Below, one piece after another: positions 43,571-53,300 of a DNA stretch of 64,000 nucleotides. Numbering within the stretch: position 1 is the stretch's first letter; each line of letters starts with the position of its first letter. Made by a program: the position numbers and the translations under genes. The stretch is from Acidimicrobiia bacterium (GTDB taxonomy: Bacteria; Actinomycetota; Acidimicrobiia; Acidimicrobiales; Poriferisodalaceae), in contig JAJEBN010000105.1 of NCBI GenBank assembly GCA_022822525.1, positions 1-64,000 on the forward strand, given 5' to 3'. Under the pieces are notes generated by a model. That model made no database searches. It had not been told where the DNA came from and saw nothing but the letters and a program-made list of their open reading frames with translations.

Positions 43571-44272
43571 TCAGGCGAGCTGGTCTGCGGTGACGATCAC
43601 GAACAGCCCGGCGGCCTCGATCAGCGGCGGGGCGCCGGCCGGCGCGCCGGCGGCCTGCACCGTGAGGGAGACGTGTGACTTGCGCCCCTCGCGCCGGGTC
43701 TCGCGCCCGTCGAAGATCACTGGCTCGTCGATCGGGACGCCGCCGCGGTAGTCGATCTCGAGGCGAGCGGTGTACGCGGCGATCCCCAAGCACACCATCA
43801 GGTACCCCAGGACGTCGTCGACCACCGCGCACACGGCCCCGCCGTGCGCCCGGCCCGGGGCGCTCTCGAACGCGGCGCCGAACGTCGCGGTGGCGCGGAC
43901 CCCGTCGCCGTGGCGGCGCATGTCCACTTCCATCGCGGTGGGATTGGCCGGCCCGCTGAAGGCGCGGTCGCTGAATGCCATCACCTCGGCGCCGTCGGGC
44001 GGCTGGGGATCGACGTACCGGCGCGCGAAGTAGTCCTGCGGGCGGGGGACCGGCGGGGATCCCGCTTCGAGCTGCTGCGCGGTCGCGTCCGCCCACGCTG
44101 CGATCTCCGCCAAGGTCTCGGGGTCGGTGCGATGCCGCACGAACGCATGCGCCAGCCGCCGCAGGGCACCCGCGGCGGCGCTGCGGGGGGCGAGTTGCGG
44201 ATCGGGATAGATCAGATGCAGATCGTCGCACCCGGCGGCGGTTGCGTCGCCTTCCGACGTCCCTGATGCCAT
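43571..44272 (-). CDS. Thioesterase-family (hotdog) protein
   Basis: The 233-residue product has a helical N-terminal part and a PaaI/4HBT hotdog domain at about 105-225: FESAPGRAHGGAVCAVVDDVLGYLM is the conserved helix region with the HGG motif, and RLEIDYRGGVPIDEPV the next strand pair. It likely hydrolyses an acyl-CoA. ATG 44272 is preferred over the upstream 44347, which would overlap the SnoaL-like gene. It ends 20 bp from the convergent gene. Confidence 0.8.
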   Translation of the reverse strand: MASGTSEGDATAAGCDDLHLIYPDPQLAPRSAAAGALRRLAHAFVRHRTDPETLAEIAAWADATAQQLEAGSPPVPRPQDYFARRYVDPQPPDGAEVMAFSDRAFSGPANPTAMEVDMRRHGDGVRATATFGAAFESAPGRAHGGAVCAVVDDVLGYLMVCLGIAAYTARLEIDYRGGVPIDEPVIFDGRETRREGRKSHVSLTVQAAGAPAGAPPLIEAAGLFVIVTADQLA

Positions 44273-44279
44273 CGGTTGC

Positions 44280-44777
44280 TCAGCTGCCGAGCCGGCCGGG
44301 CTCGCCGTAGGGGTAGTCGACCAGTTCGCTGCCCGGATCACCGACATCGAACGTCCAGTACTGGCGGATCTCGCTGATCAGCCGGTCTGCGGTCTCGCCG
44401 CCGGTGCCGAAGTCGTAGTGCTCGCTGCCGCGCACCGCGAAGGGCGCCCTGTCGCTGTCCGGTCCCGCGGCGCGGGTACCGGCCATCACCCACTCGATCG
44501 CGGCGGTGTCACCGTCGGTGACCAGCCGCTCGCAGCGCCACGCTGCCCCCTGCCACTTCGACGCGATGCGCGACCAGAACCGGCCGATCACCGCCGCGCC
44601 CCGCACGGGTGCGTGGTTGGTGTCGTAGACCACGGCGTCGTCGGTGAAATAGCTGGCCACCGCATCACCATCGCCTGAAGTGCAGGCGTCGAAATAGCCC
44701 ACGATGAGCGCTTCGATGTCGGCGGCTCCCGCCGCGCCCGAGGTGCTGCCAGTGCCGGATTCGGTCTCGTTGCGCAT
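44280..44777 (-). CDS. SnoaL/NTF2-like protein
   Basis: This 165-residue protein has the cone-shaped NTF2 fold pattern: DIEALIVGYFDACTSGDGDAVASYFTDDAVVYDTNH (helix then strands), then GAAVIGRFW and a curved sheet with AIEWVMAGTR and ISEIRQYWTF. Members include cyclases and many unknowns. ATG 44777 is chosen by composition. It lies between an ABC ATPase gene and a thioesterase gene on the same strand with short gaps, perhaps one operon. Confidence 0.78.
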   Translation of the reverse strand: MRNETESGTGSTSGAAGAADIEALIVGYFDACTSGDGDAVASYFTDDAVVYDTNHAPVRGAAVIGRFWSRIASKWQGAAWRCERLVTDGDTAAIEWVMAGTRAAGPDSDRAPFAVRGSEHYDFGTGGETADRLISEIRQYWTFDVGDPGSELVDYPYGEPGRLGS

Positions 44778-44849
44778 GCCGCCAGTCTCGCAGGGTCGCG
44801 CACGGAACCCTGTGGTCAACCGCGGCAGATGGCGGTGCCGCCGGGGACC

Positions 44850-45662
44850 TCAGTTCACCGCCCAGGACAGCCAGCGACCGTCGCGGCGCTCGAGCTGCAG
44901 CTTGTGCGCGAAGCATTCCGACAGCGACTCGGCCGTCAGCACCTCGTCCAGGGCGCCGCATGCCAGCGGCACGCCGTCGCGCAGCAGCAGGCCGTGGGTG
45001 AACGAGGGGGGGATCTCGTCGGTGTGATGCGTCACCAGCACGGTCGCGGGCGTCTCGGGGTCGGCGGCCAGAGATACGAGGCTGGCCACGAGCTGCTCGC
45101 GACCTGCCAGGTCCAGGCCGGCCGTCGGCTCGTCGAGCAGCAGCAGCTCGGGGCGGCTCATGAGGGTGCGGGCGAGCTGCACCCGCTGCTGCTCGCCCGA
45201 GGACAGGGTCGAGAATGCCCGATCAGCCAGCCGGGCTGCGCCCACCCGCTCCAGGCAGGCCCGCGCGCTCGACCGGTCGGCGTCGGTGTAGGTGTGCCAC
45301 CACGTCTCCAGCGCCGCGAAGCGCGCCGTCATCACGATGTCGAGCGCGCTGATGGCCGGCCGGAACTGGTCTCGCAGCGACGAGCTGGCCAGCCCGATGC
45401 GCCGCCGGTGCTCGCGCACATCGACGGCTCCCCACCGCTCGCCGAGCACCTCCACGGTGCCGGTGGTGGGGAAGCGGTACAGCGACAGGACCTTGATGAG
45501 GCTCGTCTTGCCCGACCCGTTGGGCCCGAGCACGATCCAGCGTTCGTGCGCGGCGACGTCCCAGTCGAGCGGGCCCAGCACCGTGGTGCCGTCGTAGACA
45601 ACGGACACATTCCGCAGGGATGCGGTCACGCCGCGCAGCGAGACGGTCGGCCGCTCGCTCAC
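44850..45662 (-). CDS. ABC transporter ATP-binding protein
   Basis: This 270-residue NBD has Walker A LGPNGSGKTS, signature LSSGEQQR, Walker B LLLLDEPTAG and switch His in VLVTHHTDE. A Q-loop-type segment (RIGLASSSLRDQFRP) lies between. There is no membrane domain, so it needs a partner permease or acts as a soluble ABC protein. Its GTG start (45662) overlaps the stop of the upstream exporter as GTGA, so the three ABC genes form one translationally coupled unit. Confidence 0.88.
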   Translation of the reverse strand: MSERPTVSLRGVTASLRNVSVVYDGTTVLGPLDWDVAAHERWIVLGPNGSGKTSLIKVLSLYRFPTTGTVEVLGERWGAVDVREHRRRIGLASSSLRDQFRPAISALDIVMTARFAALETWWHTYTDADRSSARACLERVGAARLADRAFSTLSSGEQQRVQLARTLMSRPELLLLDEPTAGLDLAGREQLVASLVSLAADPETPATVLVTHHTDEIPPSFTHGLLLRDGVPLACGALDEVLTAESLSECFAHKLQLERRDGRWLSWAVN

Positions 45663-47806
45663 CGGCGATCCCCGGAACGCTCGCCGGCGTGGGACACCCA
45701 GGTGGCGTACATCTCGGCGTAGCGGCCGCCCAGGCCAACCAGCTCGTCGTGGGTGCCCAACTCCATCACGCCGCCCTCGTCGATCACGGCGATGCGGTCG
45801 GCTCGCATCGCTGTCGCCAGCCGGTGCGCGATGAGCACCGCCGTGCGGCCCTCGAGCAGCAGGTCCAGCGCGCCTTCGATCTCGGCCTCGGTGCTGAGGT
45901 CGACGCTGGAGGTGGCCTCGTCGAGCACGATCACCCGCGGCCGCGCCACGAACGCCCGGGCCAGCGCCAGCAGCTGCCGCTCGCCCGCGGACAGCGACAC
46001 GCCCCGCTCGTGCACCTGGGTGTCCGCGCCGTCGGGCAGGCTGTCGATCAGCCGGCGAAGGCCGACCAGGTCGAGCGCAGCGTCGATGTCGGCATCGAGC
46101 TGCGCGTCGCTGTCGCGATTGTCGCGGTCGCGCAGGCCGAAGGCCACGTTGTCGCGGATCGTGCCGTGAAACAGGAACGGCTCCTGGGGGACGACCCCGA
46201 GCTGGTTGCGCAGCGACGACAGCGTCACGTCGCGCAGGTCCCACCCGTCGATGGTGATGCGCCCGTCGGTGGGGTCGTAGAACCGGATGATCAGCTTCGC
46301 GATCGTGCTCTTGCCCGCACCCGTCGGCCCCACCAGCGCGAACGTCTCGCCCGGGCGGATCTCCAGGCTGACCTCGCTCAGCACTTCGGGAGGGTCGTCG
46401 TCGAGCGGCTCGCCGCTCTCGGCAAGACCGCTGTCAGCGCCGTCGCTGTGAGCGGCTGAGGCGCCGTTGCCCAGCGTCGGCATCGCCACCGGATCGAACG
46501 ATGCCCTGAACTCGCCCGCCGGCATCTTGGCGCCGCCGTTGCTGGCGTCGCCGTTGCCCTCACCGGACGCCGCATCGTCGTCGTAGGCGAACGACACGTT
46601 CTCGAGGCGGATGTGACCGCTGACCGGCGGCAGCTCCGCCGCGTCGGGACGCTGCCGCACGGTCGGCTGCGTTGTGAGCACCTCGCTGATCTTGCGGAGC
46701 CCGGACTGGCCCTGCTGGTAGGTGCTGTAGAGCTGCGCGAGCTGCTGGATCGGGGCGAAGAACGTCGTGACGTACAGCACGAACGCGCCGAGCTCTCCGA
46801 CGGTGAGGCTGCCCCGCAGCACCATCGCCCCGCCGATTGCCAGCACCAGTCCCTGCGCGGCGATGCCGATGGCCTCGGTGCTGGGCCCGTAGATCGCCTG
46901 CACCCTGGACATGGACAGGTTGGCGTCGCGGAACCGGGCGGTCACCTTGCGGTGCCGCACCGCGTTCTCCAGGCGGCGGCCCGTGGCCGCAATCACCCGG
47001 ATCCCGGCCAGGTTCTCCGACAGGTCGGCCAGCACGTCGGCGATGCGATCGCGGATCTCGCCGTAGCCCGCCTCGCTGCGAGCCCGAAACCACAGCGTCA
47101 GCGCCACCAGCGGCGGCACGATTCCCACGAGCAGGATCATCGCCAGGACCGGGCTGTAGGTGAACAGCACCACGGTCACGACGCCCACGGTGAGCACCTG
47201 GATCAGCAGGTTCACGAAGCCTTCGTTGATGAGCAGCGCCACGTACTCCATGTCGGAGGTCATGCGGCTGAGCAGCACCCCGGACTTGGACGTCGTGTAC
47301 CAGTCCAGCGAGAGCCGCTGGTAGTGGCTGAATAGGCGCAGCCGCAAGCCGTACATGACCTGCTCGGCGATGCGCCCGTTCAGGCGCTGGCGCAGCCGGC
47401 TGAGCAGGATGCTCACCGCGACGACGCCCACGAAGATCAGCACCACCATGTTGAGCACGAAGCGGTCGCCTGCCTCGATGCCCCGATCGATGCCCTGCTG
47501 GAAGAGCACCGGCACCGCCTGCATCGCCGCGGTCTCGAGGCACAGCAGTGCCAGCGCCAGTCCGACGCTCCAGCTGTGGGGCATCAGCATGTCCCGCAGG
47601 CCGAACGGGCGTGCCCGTCCCGCCTCGGCGCGCGCTGTCACGTGGTCGAAGTCGATGTCCGGCTCGGGGTGCTCGGGCTCGAGTTCGAGCAGCTTGTCGG
47701 CGCCTTCCTGCATCTCGGCGGGGACACCGGCAAACGGCAAGCCCGCCGCGGCGCTCGCCTGCGTCGCCGTGGGGCCCATGTGGCCCGGGCCGCCGACCAT
47801 CACCAT
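45659..47806 (-). CDS. ABC exporter half-transporter (TMD-NBD) 2
   Basis: The 715 residues contain six transmembrane helices (about 80-370), then an NBD with Walker A VGPTGAGKST, an atypical signature LSAGERQLLAL (LSGGQ-like) and Walker B VIVLDEATSS. Between the strand VSFAYDDD and the P-loop there is an acidic Ser/Ala/Asp-rich insertion of about 65 residues not usual in this family. It pairs with the upstream exporter gene, with overlapping start and stop (47800-47806). Substrate unknown; heterodimeric exporters often carry lipids or drugs. Confidence 0.9.
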   Translation of the reverse strand: MVMVGGPGHMGPTATQASAAAGLPFAGVPAEMQEGADKLLELEPEHPEPDIDFDHVTARAEAGRARPFGLRDMLMPHSWSVGLALALLCLETAAMQAVPVLFQQGIDRGIEAGDRFVLNMVVLIFVGVVAVSILLSRLRQRLNGRIAEQVMYGLRLRLFSHYQRLSLDWYTTSKSGVLLSRMTSDMEYVALLINEGFVNLLIQVLTVGVVTVVLFTYSPVLAMILLVGIVPPLVALTLWFRARSEAGYGEIRDRIADVLADLSENLAGIRVIAATGRRLENAVRHRKVTARFRDANLSMSRVQAIYGPSTEAIGIAAQGLVLAIGGAMVLRGSLTVGELGAFVLYVTTFFAPIQQLAQLYSTYQQGQSGLRKISEVLTTQPTVRQRPDAAELPPVSGHIRLENVSFAYDDDAASGEGNGDASNGGAKMPAGEFRASFDPVAMPTLGNGASAAHSDGADSGLAESGEPLDDDPPEVLSEVSLEIRPGETFALVGPTGAGKSTIAKLIIRFYDPTDGRITIDGWDLRDVTLSSLRNQLGVVPQEPFLFHGTIRDNVAFGLRDRDNRDSDAQLDADIDAALDLVGLRRLIDSLPDGADTQVHERGVSLSAGERQLLALARAFVARPRVIVLDEATSSVDLSTEAEIEGALDLLLEGRTAVLIAHRLATAMRADRIAVIDEGGVMELGTHDELVGLGGRYAEMYATWVSHAGERSGDRR

Positions 47807-49830
47807 GAGCTGTCGCTCCCGGGCGTGCCGTCGCTTGCGGCAGCGAGCGGGTCCCCGCCGTCCGCGTCGCCTCCCGCAGCCAGCACCTCGACATAGCGGG
47901 GCTCGGTGGCGAGCAGCTCCGCGTGGGTCCCGTCGGCTGCGACCCGCCCGCCGTCGAGCAGGATCACCCGGTCGGCCAGGCTGATGGTGGACAGCCGGTG
48001 AGCGATGACGATGGTCGTGCGCTCGGCGAGCAGCTCGGTGAGCGCATCGTGGATCTTCGCCTCGTGCGCCACGTCGATCGAGCTCGTGGCGTCGTCGAGG
48101 ATGAGCACGGCGGGGTCGGCGAGGATCGCCCGCGCGATGGCGATGCGCTGACGCTGACCGCCCGAGAGGTCGTACCCGCGCTCGCCGACCACGGTGTCGT
48201 ATCCCTCGTCGAGCTCGCTGACGAACTCGTGGGCCTGCGCCGCGGTGGCGGCGGCCACCACATCGGACCGGTCGGCATCGGGGCGTGCGTAGGCGATGTT
48301 GTCGTGGATGCTGGCCGAGAACAGGAACGGCTCGTCGGGCACGAGGCCGACGGCACGCCGCAGGCTGTCGCCGGTCAGATCGGTCACGTCGTGCCCGCCC
48401 ACAGAGATCGTCCCGCCGCCGAGGCTGTAAAAGCGCATCAGCAGCCGTGCGAGCGTCGACTTGCCGCAGCCGGTGCGCCCCACGACGGCAACCCGCTCGC
48501 CGGCGCCGATGTGCAGGTCCAGCCCGTCGAAGACCAGCGGCGCATCGCGCTCGGCGCCCGCGGTGCCCGCGACGCCCCCGACGGTCTCGGTGCCGTAGGC
48601 GAAGCGGACATCGTCGAACCGCACCTGCTGGCCGCGCTGCTCAGCCGCTGAGTCCCGGCGCTGAGGCAGGTCGATGGCGCCGGGACGGTCTGCCACCAGC
48701 ACCGGCTCATCGAGCACCTCGAAGATGCGCTCCGCAGATGCCTTGGCGCGCTGGCCGAAGATGAACAGCATCCCGATGAATCGGAACGGCGCCTGCAGCA
48801 GCAGGATGTACAGGTAGAAGGTGGCCAGATTGCCCACCGACAGCGAGCCGCCGATGATCAGGTGCCCGCCCACCAGCAGCACCATCGCCATTGCCAGGCG
48901 CGGGAGGTTCTCGATGACCGGCGTGTAGTGCGCCCTGGTGTTGTGCTGCAGCAGGTTGGCCCAGCGCAGCCGCTGGGCCGCCCCGGCCATCTCGGACACC
49001 TGCCGGGCCTCGGCGGCAAAGGCCTTCACGACCCGCACGCCGTTCACGCTCTCGTGGGTGACGGTGGCGACCTCGGCGTTGCGCGACTGGATGATCCACG
49101 ACAGCGGGAACATGATGTGCCGCAGCCGCTGGCCCAGCACGTACACGGCGGGCATGATCAGCATCGTGATGGCGGTCAGCGGCAGGCTGATCCATGCCAT
49201 GACCGCGATCGCCACCACGAAGCTCAGCAGCTGCACAGACACGATCGGTGCGAACGCCAGGTACATCTGCACCGAGCGGATGTCGGAGTTGGAGCGCGAG
49301 ATGATCTCGCCGGTCTGCACACGGTCGTAGAACGCGAACGACAGCCGGCTGAGATGGGCGAACAGCAGCGTGCGCAGCTCGAACTCGATCCGGTGGCCCA
49401 TCGAGAAGAGCCCGTAGCGGTACGTGTAGGTGAAGATGCCGCGGGCTGCGCCGAGCCCGACCAAGGCCACGACGAATGCCCACAGCGAGGCCGAGCCGGC
49501 GTCTTCGAGGCCCGCGACGGCAGCGTCGACAGCCAAGCCGGCGATCCAAGGCGCAAGGGCCCCGGCGCCCGTCGCCAAGATGGCGGCAATCACCGAGACG
49601 ACGATGCGGGCCCGCTGGCGCCGCAGCAGCGGTCCGAGCCGCCGGATCCAGCTCAGCGACCGGTCGCCCCGGATCGATTCGGGGCCGAATTCGCTGTCGA
49701 GATCGTCGGCTGAGCCCGCCCCGGGAGTCCTGCGGTCGCCTGCGCCGGTGCCGGTCGATCGCGCGCCGTCGGCGTCGGGATCGGGCTGCGCAGCGGGGTC
49801 GGCGGGCGCAGTTGGTGGGGCTACCCGCAT
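47800..49830 (-). CDS. ABC exporter half-transporter (TMD-NBD) 1
   Basis: This 676-residue protein is the first gene of the ABC operon. After a Pro/Asp-rich N-terminus of about 50 residues there are six transmembrane helices (about 75-370). The NBD has Walker A VGRTGCGKST, the canonical signature LSGGQRQR and Walker B VLILDDATSS. The catalytic Glu after Walker B is Asp here, while the partner has Glu (DEATSS). Such asymmetry is typical of heterodimeric exporters with one degenerate site. It is divergent from the CNNM genes. Confidence 0.9.
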   Translation of the reverse strand: MRVAPPTAPADPAAQPDPDADGARSTGTGAGDRRTPGAGSADDLDSEFGPESIRGDRSLSWIRRLGPLLRRQRARIVVSVIAAILATGAGALAPWIAGLAVDAAVAGLEDAGSASLWAFVVALVGLGAARGIFTYTYRYGLFSMGHRIEFELRTLLFAHLSRLSFAFYDRVQTGEIISRSNSDIRSVQMYLAFAPIVSVQLLSFVVAIAVMAWISLPLTAITMLIMPAVYVLGQRLRHIMFPLSWIIQSRNAEVATVTHESVNGVRVVKAFAAEARQVSEMAGAAQRLRWANLLQHNTRAHYTPVIENLPRLAMAMVLLVGGHLIIGGSLSVGNLATFYLYILLLQAPFRFIGMLFIFGQRAKASAERIFEVLDEPVLVADRPGAIDLPQRRDSAAEQRGQQVRFDDVRFAYGTETVGGVAGTAGAERDAPLVFDGLDLHIGAGERVAVVGRTGCGKSTLARLLMRFYSLGGGTISVGGHDVTDLTGDSLRRAVGLVPDEPFLFSASIHDNIAYARPDADRSDVVAAATAAQAHEFVSELDEGYDTVVGERGYDLSGGQRQRIAIARAILADPAVLILDDATSSIDVAHEAKIHDALTELLAERTTIVIAHRLSTISLADRVILLDGGRVAADGTHAELLATEPRYVEVLAAGGDADGGDPLAAASDGTPGSDSSW

Positions 49831-49925
49831 CCCGGCGAGACTACCGGCGCCCCTCGGGGGCGAGCCGGAGCGAACCGGTACCGTTGGCGCTGCATTCGGG
49901 GCGCTCGGGGGTGCACGGCACCGGC

Positions 49926-51260
49926 ATGACGCTGGGACTCATCGCAGGACTCGGGATTGTCGTCGCGCTCATCGTGTTGAACGGCGTGTACGTGGCAGGC
50001 GAATTCTGCTTGCTCGCCGTCGACACCTCCCAGGTCGACGTGCGGGCCGCGCAGGGCCAGCGTCGCGCCCGCGGGGTGCGAGCGCTGCTGCGGCGACTCA
50101 ATTTCCACCTGGCGGGCGCTCAGCTCGGCATCACGCTCACCTCGCTGGTGCTCGGCATCATCGCGGAGGGCACCATCGGCCGGCTGATCGAATGGGCGCT
50201 GGGCGGCTGGGGCGCCACGCTGGCATCGGCCGGCGCCCTCGCGGTGGTGGCGATCGTGCTGGCTGCCGCCATCCAGATGGTGTTCGGCGAGCTGCTGCCC
50301 AAGAACCTGGCCGTCTCGCGCCCGCTCGGGACCGCCTTGGCGCTGGCACCGATCCTGCGGCTGTACGGGACCATCGCGGCACCCGTCACGCTGACCTTCA
50401 ACGGCATCGCCAACGCCACGGTGCGCGGCCTCGGCCTCGAGCCCGCCGAAGAGCTCCGCATCGTGCGCACCCGCGACGAGCTCGAGTACGTGGTGCGGTC
50501 GTCGCGCCGCCGCACGCTCAGCGAGAACCAGGCCGACCTGCTGGTGCGAACGCTGCGGCTGGGTCGCAAGGACGCCGCCGACGCGCTGACGCCGCGCACG
50601 GCGATGTCGGCCATCGGCGCTGCGGCGACCCTCGCCGAGCTGGCGGAACTGGCGCGCACCAGCGGGCACTCGCGCTTCCCGGTGCTCGGCGCCAGCCCCG
50701 ACGACGTGCTGGGCGTCGCAGAGGTGCGCGACATCTTCGGGGTGCACCCAGACGAACGCGCACGCACTCCGGTGGAATCGATCATGCGCCCGGTGGTGGC
50801 TGTGGCCGAGAGCCGGACGCTCGACGGCGTCCTGGCCGACATGGCAGCGGCGGACTGCCGGCTGTGCGTGGTGGTCGACGAGCACGGCGGCACCGCCGGG
50901 GTGCTCACCCGCGAGGACATCGCGGAGGAACTCGTGGGCGACATCGCCGACGAATTCGACGAGCCCGCTGCGCTCACCTCGGGGCCGCCGGGCCAGCCGG
51001 TCACGCTCGCGGGCACCGCCACCCTCGACGAGGTCGAGGAGGCCGCCGGCCTGGTGGCGCCCCCAGGCCCCTACGAGACGCTGGCGGGCTTCGTGCTCGA
51101 GCGCCTGGGGGAGATCCCCGCCCCCGGAGCGGTCGCCACGTGGAACGGCTGGCGCTGCGAGGTCACCGCGACCGATGGGCTGCGGGTGGCCGAAGTCCGC
51201 ATCAGCGCCCCGGCGGAGGCCCCGAGCGGCACCCCGGACACCGCGGGCGACGCGTCGTGA
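49926..51260 (+). CDS. CNNM/HlyC-type membrane protein with CBS pair (paralogue 1)
   Basis: The 444 residues comprise a DUF21/CNNM transmembrane domain (about 1-195: VALIVLNGVYVAGEFCLLAVD, the LAGAQLGITLTSLVLG motif and VFGELLPKNLA), a tandem CBS domain (about 215-345), and a CorC_HlyC cap (about 360-435). Family members are linked to magnesium/cobalt efflux; older annotation as hemolysin is a misnomer. ATG 49926 is the start. The stop overlaps the paralogue's GTG as GTGA. Confidence 0.9.
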   Translation: MTLGLIAGLGIVVALIVLNGVYVAGEFCLLAVDTSQVDVRAAQGQRRARGVRALLRRLNFHLAGAQLGITLTSLVLGIIAEGTIGRLIEWALGGWGATLASAGALAVVAIVLAAAIQMVFGELLPKNLAVSRPLGTALALAPILRLYGTIAAPVTLTFNGIANATVRGLGLEPAEELRIVRTRDELEYVVRSSRRRTLSENQADLLVRTLRLGRKDAADALTPRTAMSAIGAAATLAELAELARTSGHSRFPVLGASPDDVLGVAEVRDIFGVHPDERARTPVESIMRPVVAVAESRTLDGVLADMAAADCRLCVVVDEHGGTAGVLTREDIAEELVGDIADEFDEPAALTSGPPGQPVTLAGTATLDEVEEAAGLVAPPGPYETLAGFVLERLGEIPAPGAVATWNGWRCEVTATDGLRVAEVRISAPAEAPSGTPDTAGDAS

Positions 51261-52342
51261 CCACGCTGGCCATCGCGGTGGGCCTCGTGCTCATTGTGTT
51301 CAACGGCGCATTCGTCGCGATCGAGTTTGGCCTCATCGGCGCGAAGCGAGCGGCCATCGACAGCCAGGCGGCGACCGGCAAGCGCTCGGCGCTCGCGGCC
51401 CAGCGCATGCAGTCCGACGTGCTGACGACGCTCGGGGGAGCCCAGCTGGGCATCACCCTGTGCTCGCTCGCCGTCGGGCGCCTCACCGAGCCGGCCATCG
51501 CCCGGCTGATCGAGGCGGCGGTGGGCGGGATCGTGGAGATCCCCGATGCTGTGCTGCATACCATCGGCTTCGGCGTCGGGCTGGGCATCGTGACGGTGCT
51601 GCACATGGTGTTCGGCGAGATGGTGCCCAAGAACCTGGCGCTGATCGGGCCCGAGCGCACCCTGGTGGTGCTGGCCCGCCCGATGGCGGCCTACCTGTAC
51701 GTTGCCCGCCCGGCCGCCCGGGCGCTGCAGTGGGTGGCCAACGGCATGACCCGGATGCTGCGTGTCGAGCCGACGACCGAGCTGGCCGACGTGGCGACAC
51801 CGGCCGAGCTGACGCTCATGGCGCGTGACTCGCTGGCCGAAGGACATATCGCGCCGACCGATGTGGCCCTGCTGGAGCGAGCCATGCGCTTCGAGGCGTC
51901 CAGCGTGAGCGACGTCATGGCGCCCGCGGGCGACGTGGCGGCGGTGCGGCTGGCGGACTCGGTCTCGACGGTCGAGCAGGAGTTCGCTCGCACCGGGCGG
52001 TCTCGACTGGTCGTGGTCGGCAACGGGCCTGACGACGTGCGGGGCATGCTGCACAGCAACGATCTGGCGACGTCGGCGGTGCACGATGCCCGTGACCTGG
52101 CCGACGCTGACCGGCTCGTGTCGGCTGCGCAGTCCTCCCGCCGGGGCCTCGTCCGCCAGATGCTGCGCTTCGGCGGCGACACGACGCTCGACGAGGCGCT
52201 GAGAGCGATGCAGCACAGCCGCATCCACCTTGCCGTGGTGACCGACGCTGCGGGCCGCACGCTGGGAGTGTTCGCGCTCGACGATCTCCTGCGGCGCCTC
52301 ATCGGCGATCCGGCTGCGCCCGGCGCGGGGGCTGATCTGTAG
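51257..52342 (+). CDS. CNNM/HlyC-type membrane protein (paralogue 2)
   Basis: The 361 residues comprise a DUF21 domain (VLIVFNGAFVAIEFGLIGAKR, GGAQLGITLCSLAVG, VFGEMVPKNLA) and a CBS pair (about 200-345) but no CorC_HlyC cap, unlike its upstream neighbour. It is co-translated with paralogue 1 through a GTGA overlap. The pair resembles two-gene CNNM operons of other Actinobacteria and may assemble as a heterodimer. Confidence 0.88.
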   Translation: MTTLAIAVGLVLIVFNGAFVAIEFGLIGAKRAAIDSQAATGKRSALAAQRMQSDVLTTLGGAQLGITLCSLAVGRLTEPAIARLIEAAVGGIVEIPDAVLHTIGFGVGLGIVTVLHMVFGEMVPKNLALIGPERTLVVLARPMAAYLYVARPAARALQWVANGMTRMLRVEPTTELADVATPAELTLMARDSLAEGHIAPTDVALLERAMRFEASSVSDVMAPAGDVAAVRLADSVSTVEQEFARTGRSRLVVVGNGPDDVRGMLHSNDLATSAVHDARDLADADRLVSAAQSSRRGLVRQMLRFGGDTTLDEALRAMQHSRIHLAVVTDAAGRTLGVFALDDLLRRLIGDPAAPGAGADL

Positions 52343-52357
52343 GCGGCGATCCCTGCA

Positions 52358-52375
52358 GGGCCGACGTGCCGGCCC
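52358..52375. terminator. Short hairpin between convergent genes
   Basis: A 6-bp GC stem (52358-52363 with 52370-52375) lies between the end of the CNNM gene and the end of the fabI gene. No T-run. It may serve as a weak two-way terminator. Confidence 0.3.
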
Positions 52376-52388
52376 CAGCCGCGGGCGC

Positions 52389-53168
52389 TCAGGCGCCCAT
52401 GGCGTGGTAGCCGCCGTCCACGTGGACGATCTCGCCGGTGGTGCCGCCGAACCAGTCCGACATCAGCGCCAGCGTGCTGCGGGCCACCGATTCGCTGTCG
52501 GTGATGTCCCAGCCCAGCGGGGCACGCTCGACCCAGGCGCCTTCGAACCGCTCGAACCCGGCAATGGACTTGGCGGCCATCGTGCGAATCGGGCCGGCCG
52601 AGATCAGGTTCACCCGGATGCCCTGCGGTCCCAGCGAGCGGGCCAGGTACCGGGCGGCGGACTCGAAGGCGGCCTTGGCCACGCCCATCCAGTCGTAGTA
52701 GGGCCACGCCACGCTCGCGTCGAAGGTGAGGCCCACCACCGAGCCCTTCGCTTCCGCCAGCAATGGCGCCATCGGCGAGGTCAGCCCGGCCAGGCTGTAC
52801 GCGGAGATGTGCAGCGCCGTGGCCACATCGTCCCAGGGAGCGTCGAGGAAGTTGCCGCCCAGGCAGCTCTGGGGAGCGAAGCCGATGGCGTGCAGCAGGC
52901 CGTCGAGGCGACCCCAGCGCCCTTCGAGGTCGGCACGCACCGCGTCGATCTCATCGGGCGAGGTGACGTCGCAGGCCAGCACGTCAGCCGGCTCGGGCAG
53001 CTTGCGGGCGGTGCGCTCGGTCAGGCGCAGGCCCCGGCCCGCACCCGTGAGCACCACCTCGGCGCCCTGTTCCTGGGCAAGACGAGCCACGTTGAACGCC
53101 AGCGATGCATCAGTCAGCACGCCGGTGATGAGGAATTTCTTGCCTGCGACGATCCCGTCTCCGGCCAT
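52389..53168 (-). CDS. fabI: Enoyl-[ACP] reductase (NADH), FabI/InhA type
   Basis: This 259-residue short-chain dehydrogenase does the last step of each fatty-acid elongation round. The InhA-like start FLITGVLTDASLAFNVARLAQEQGAEVVLTG binds NAD. YYDWMGVAKAAFES contains the catalytic Tyr-x6-Lys. VNLISAGPIRTMAAKSI and GEIVHVDGGYHAMGA are also family-typical. It is closer in pattern to actinobacterial InhA than to enteric FabI. It stands alone, divergent from the F420 reductase gene. Confidence 0.93.
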   Translation of the reverse strand: MAGDGIVAGKKFLITGVLTDASLAFNVARLAQEQGAEVVLTGAGRGLRLTERTARKLPEPADVLACDVTSPDEIDAVRADLEGRWGRLDGLLHAIGFAPQSCLGGNFLDAPWDDVATALHISAYSLAGLTSPMAPLLAEAKGSVVGLTFDASVAWPYYDWMGVAKAAFESAARYLARSLGPQGIRVNLISAGPIRTMAAKSIAGFERFEGAWVERAPLGWDITDSESVARSTLALMSDWFGGTTGEIVHVDGGYHAMGA

Positions 53169-53300
53169 CGGCCCGCCTCCGCTCCCGTCCTTGGCCCGCC
53201 AGCCTGACGTGCTGTTTCCGAGGTGTTTTTCTCTGGGGGGACGCTACTGCTGTGGCGCTCGGCGGCCATCGTTCACGCCATCGAGGAGCGCGCCAGTAGC

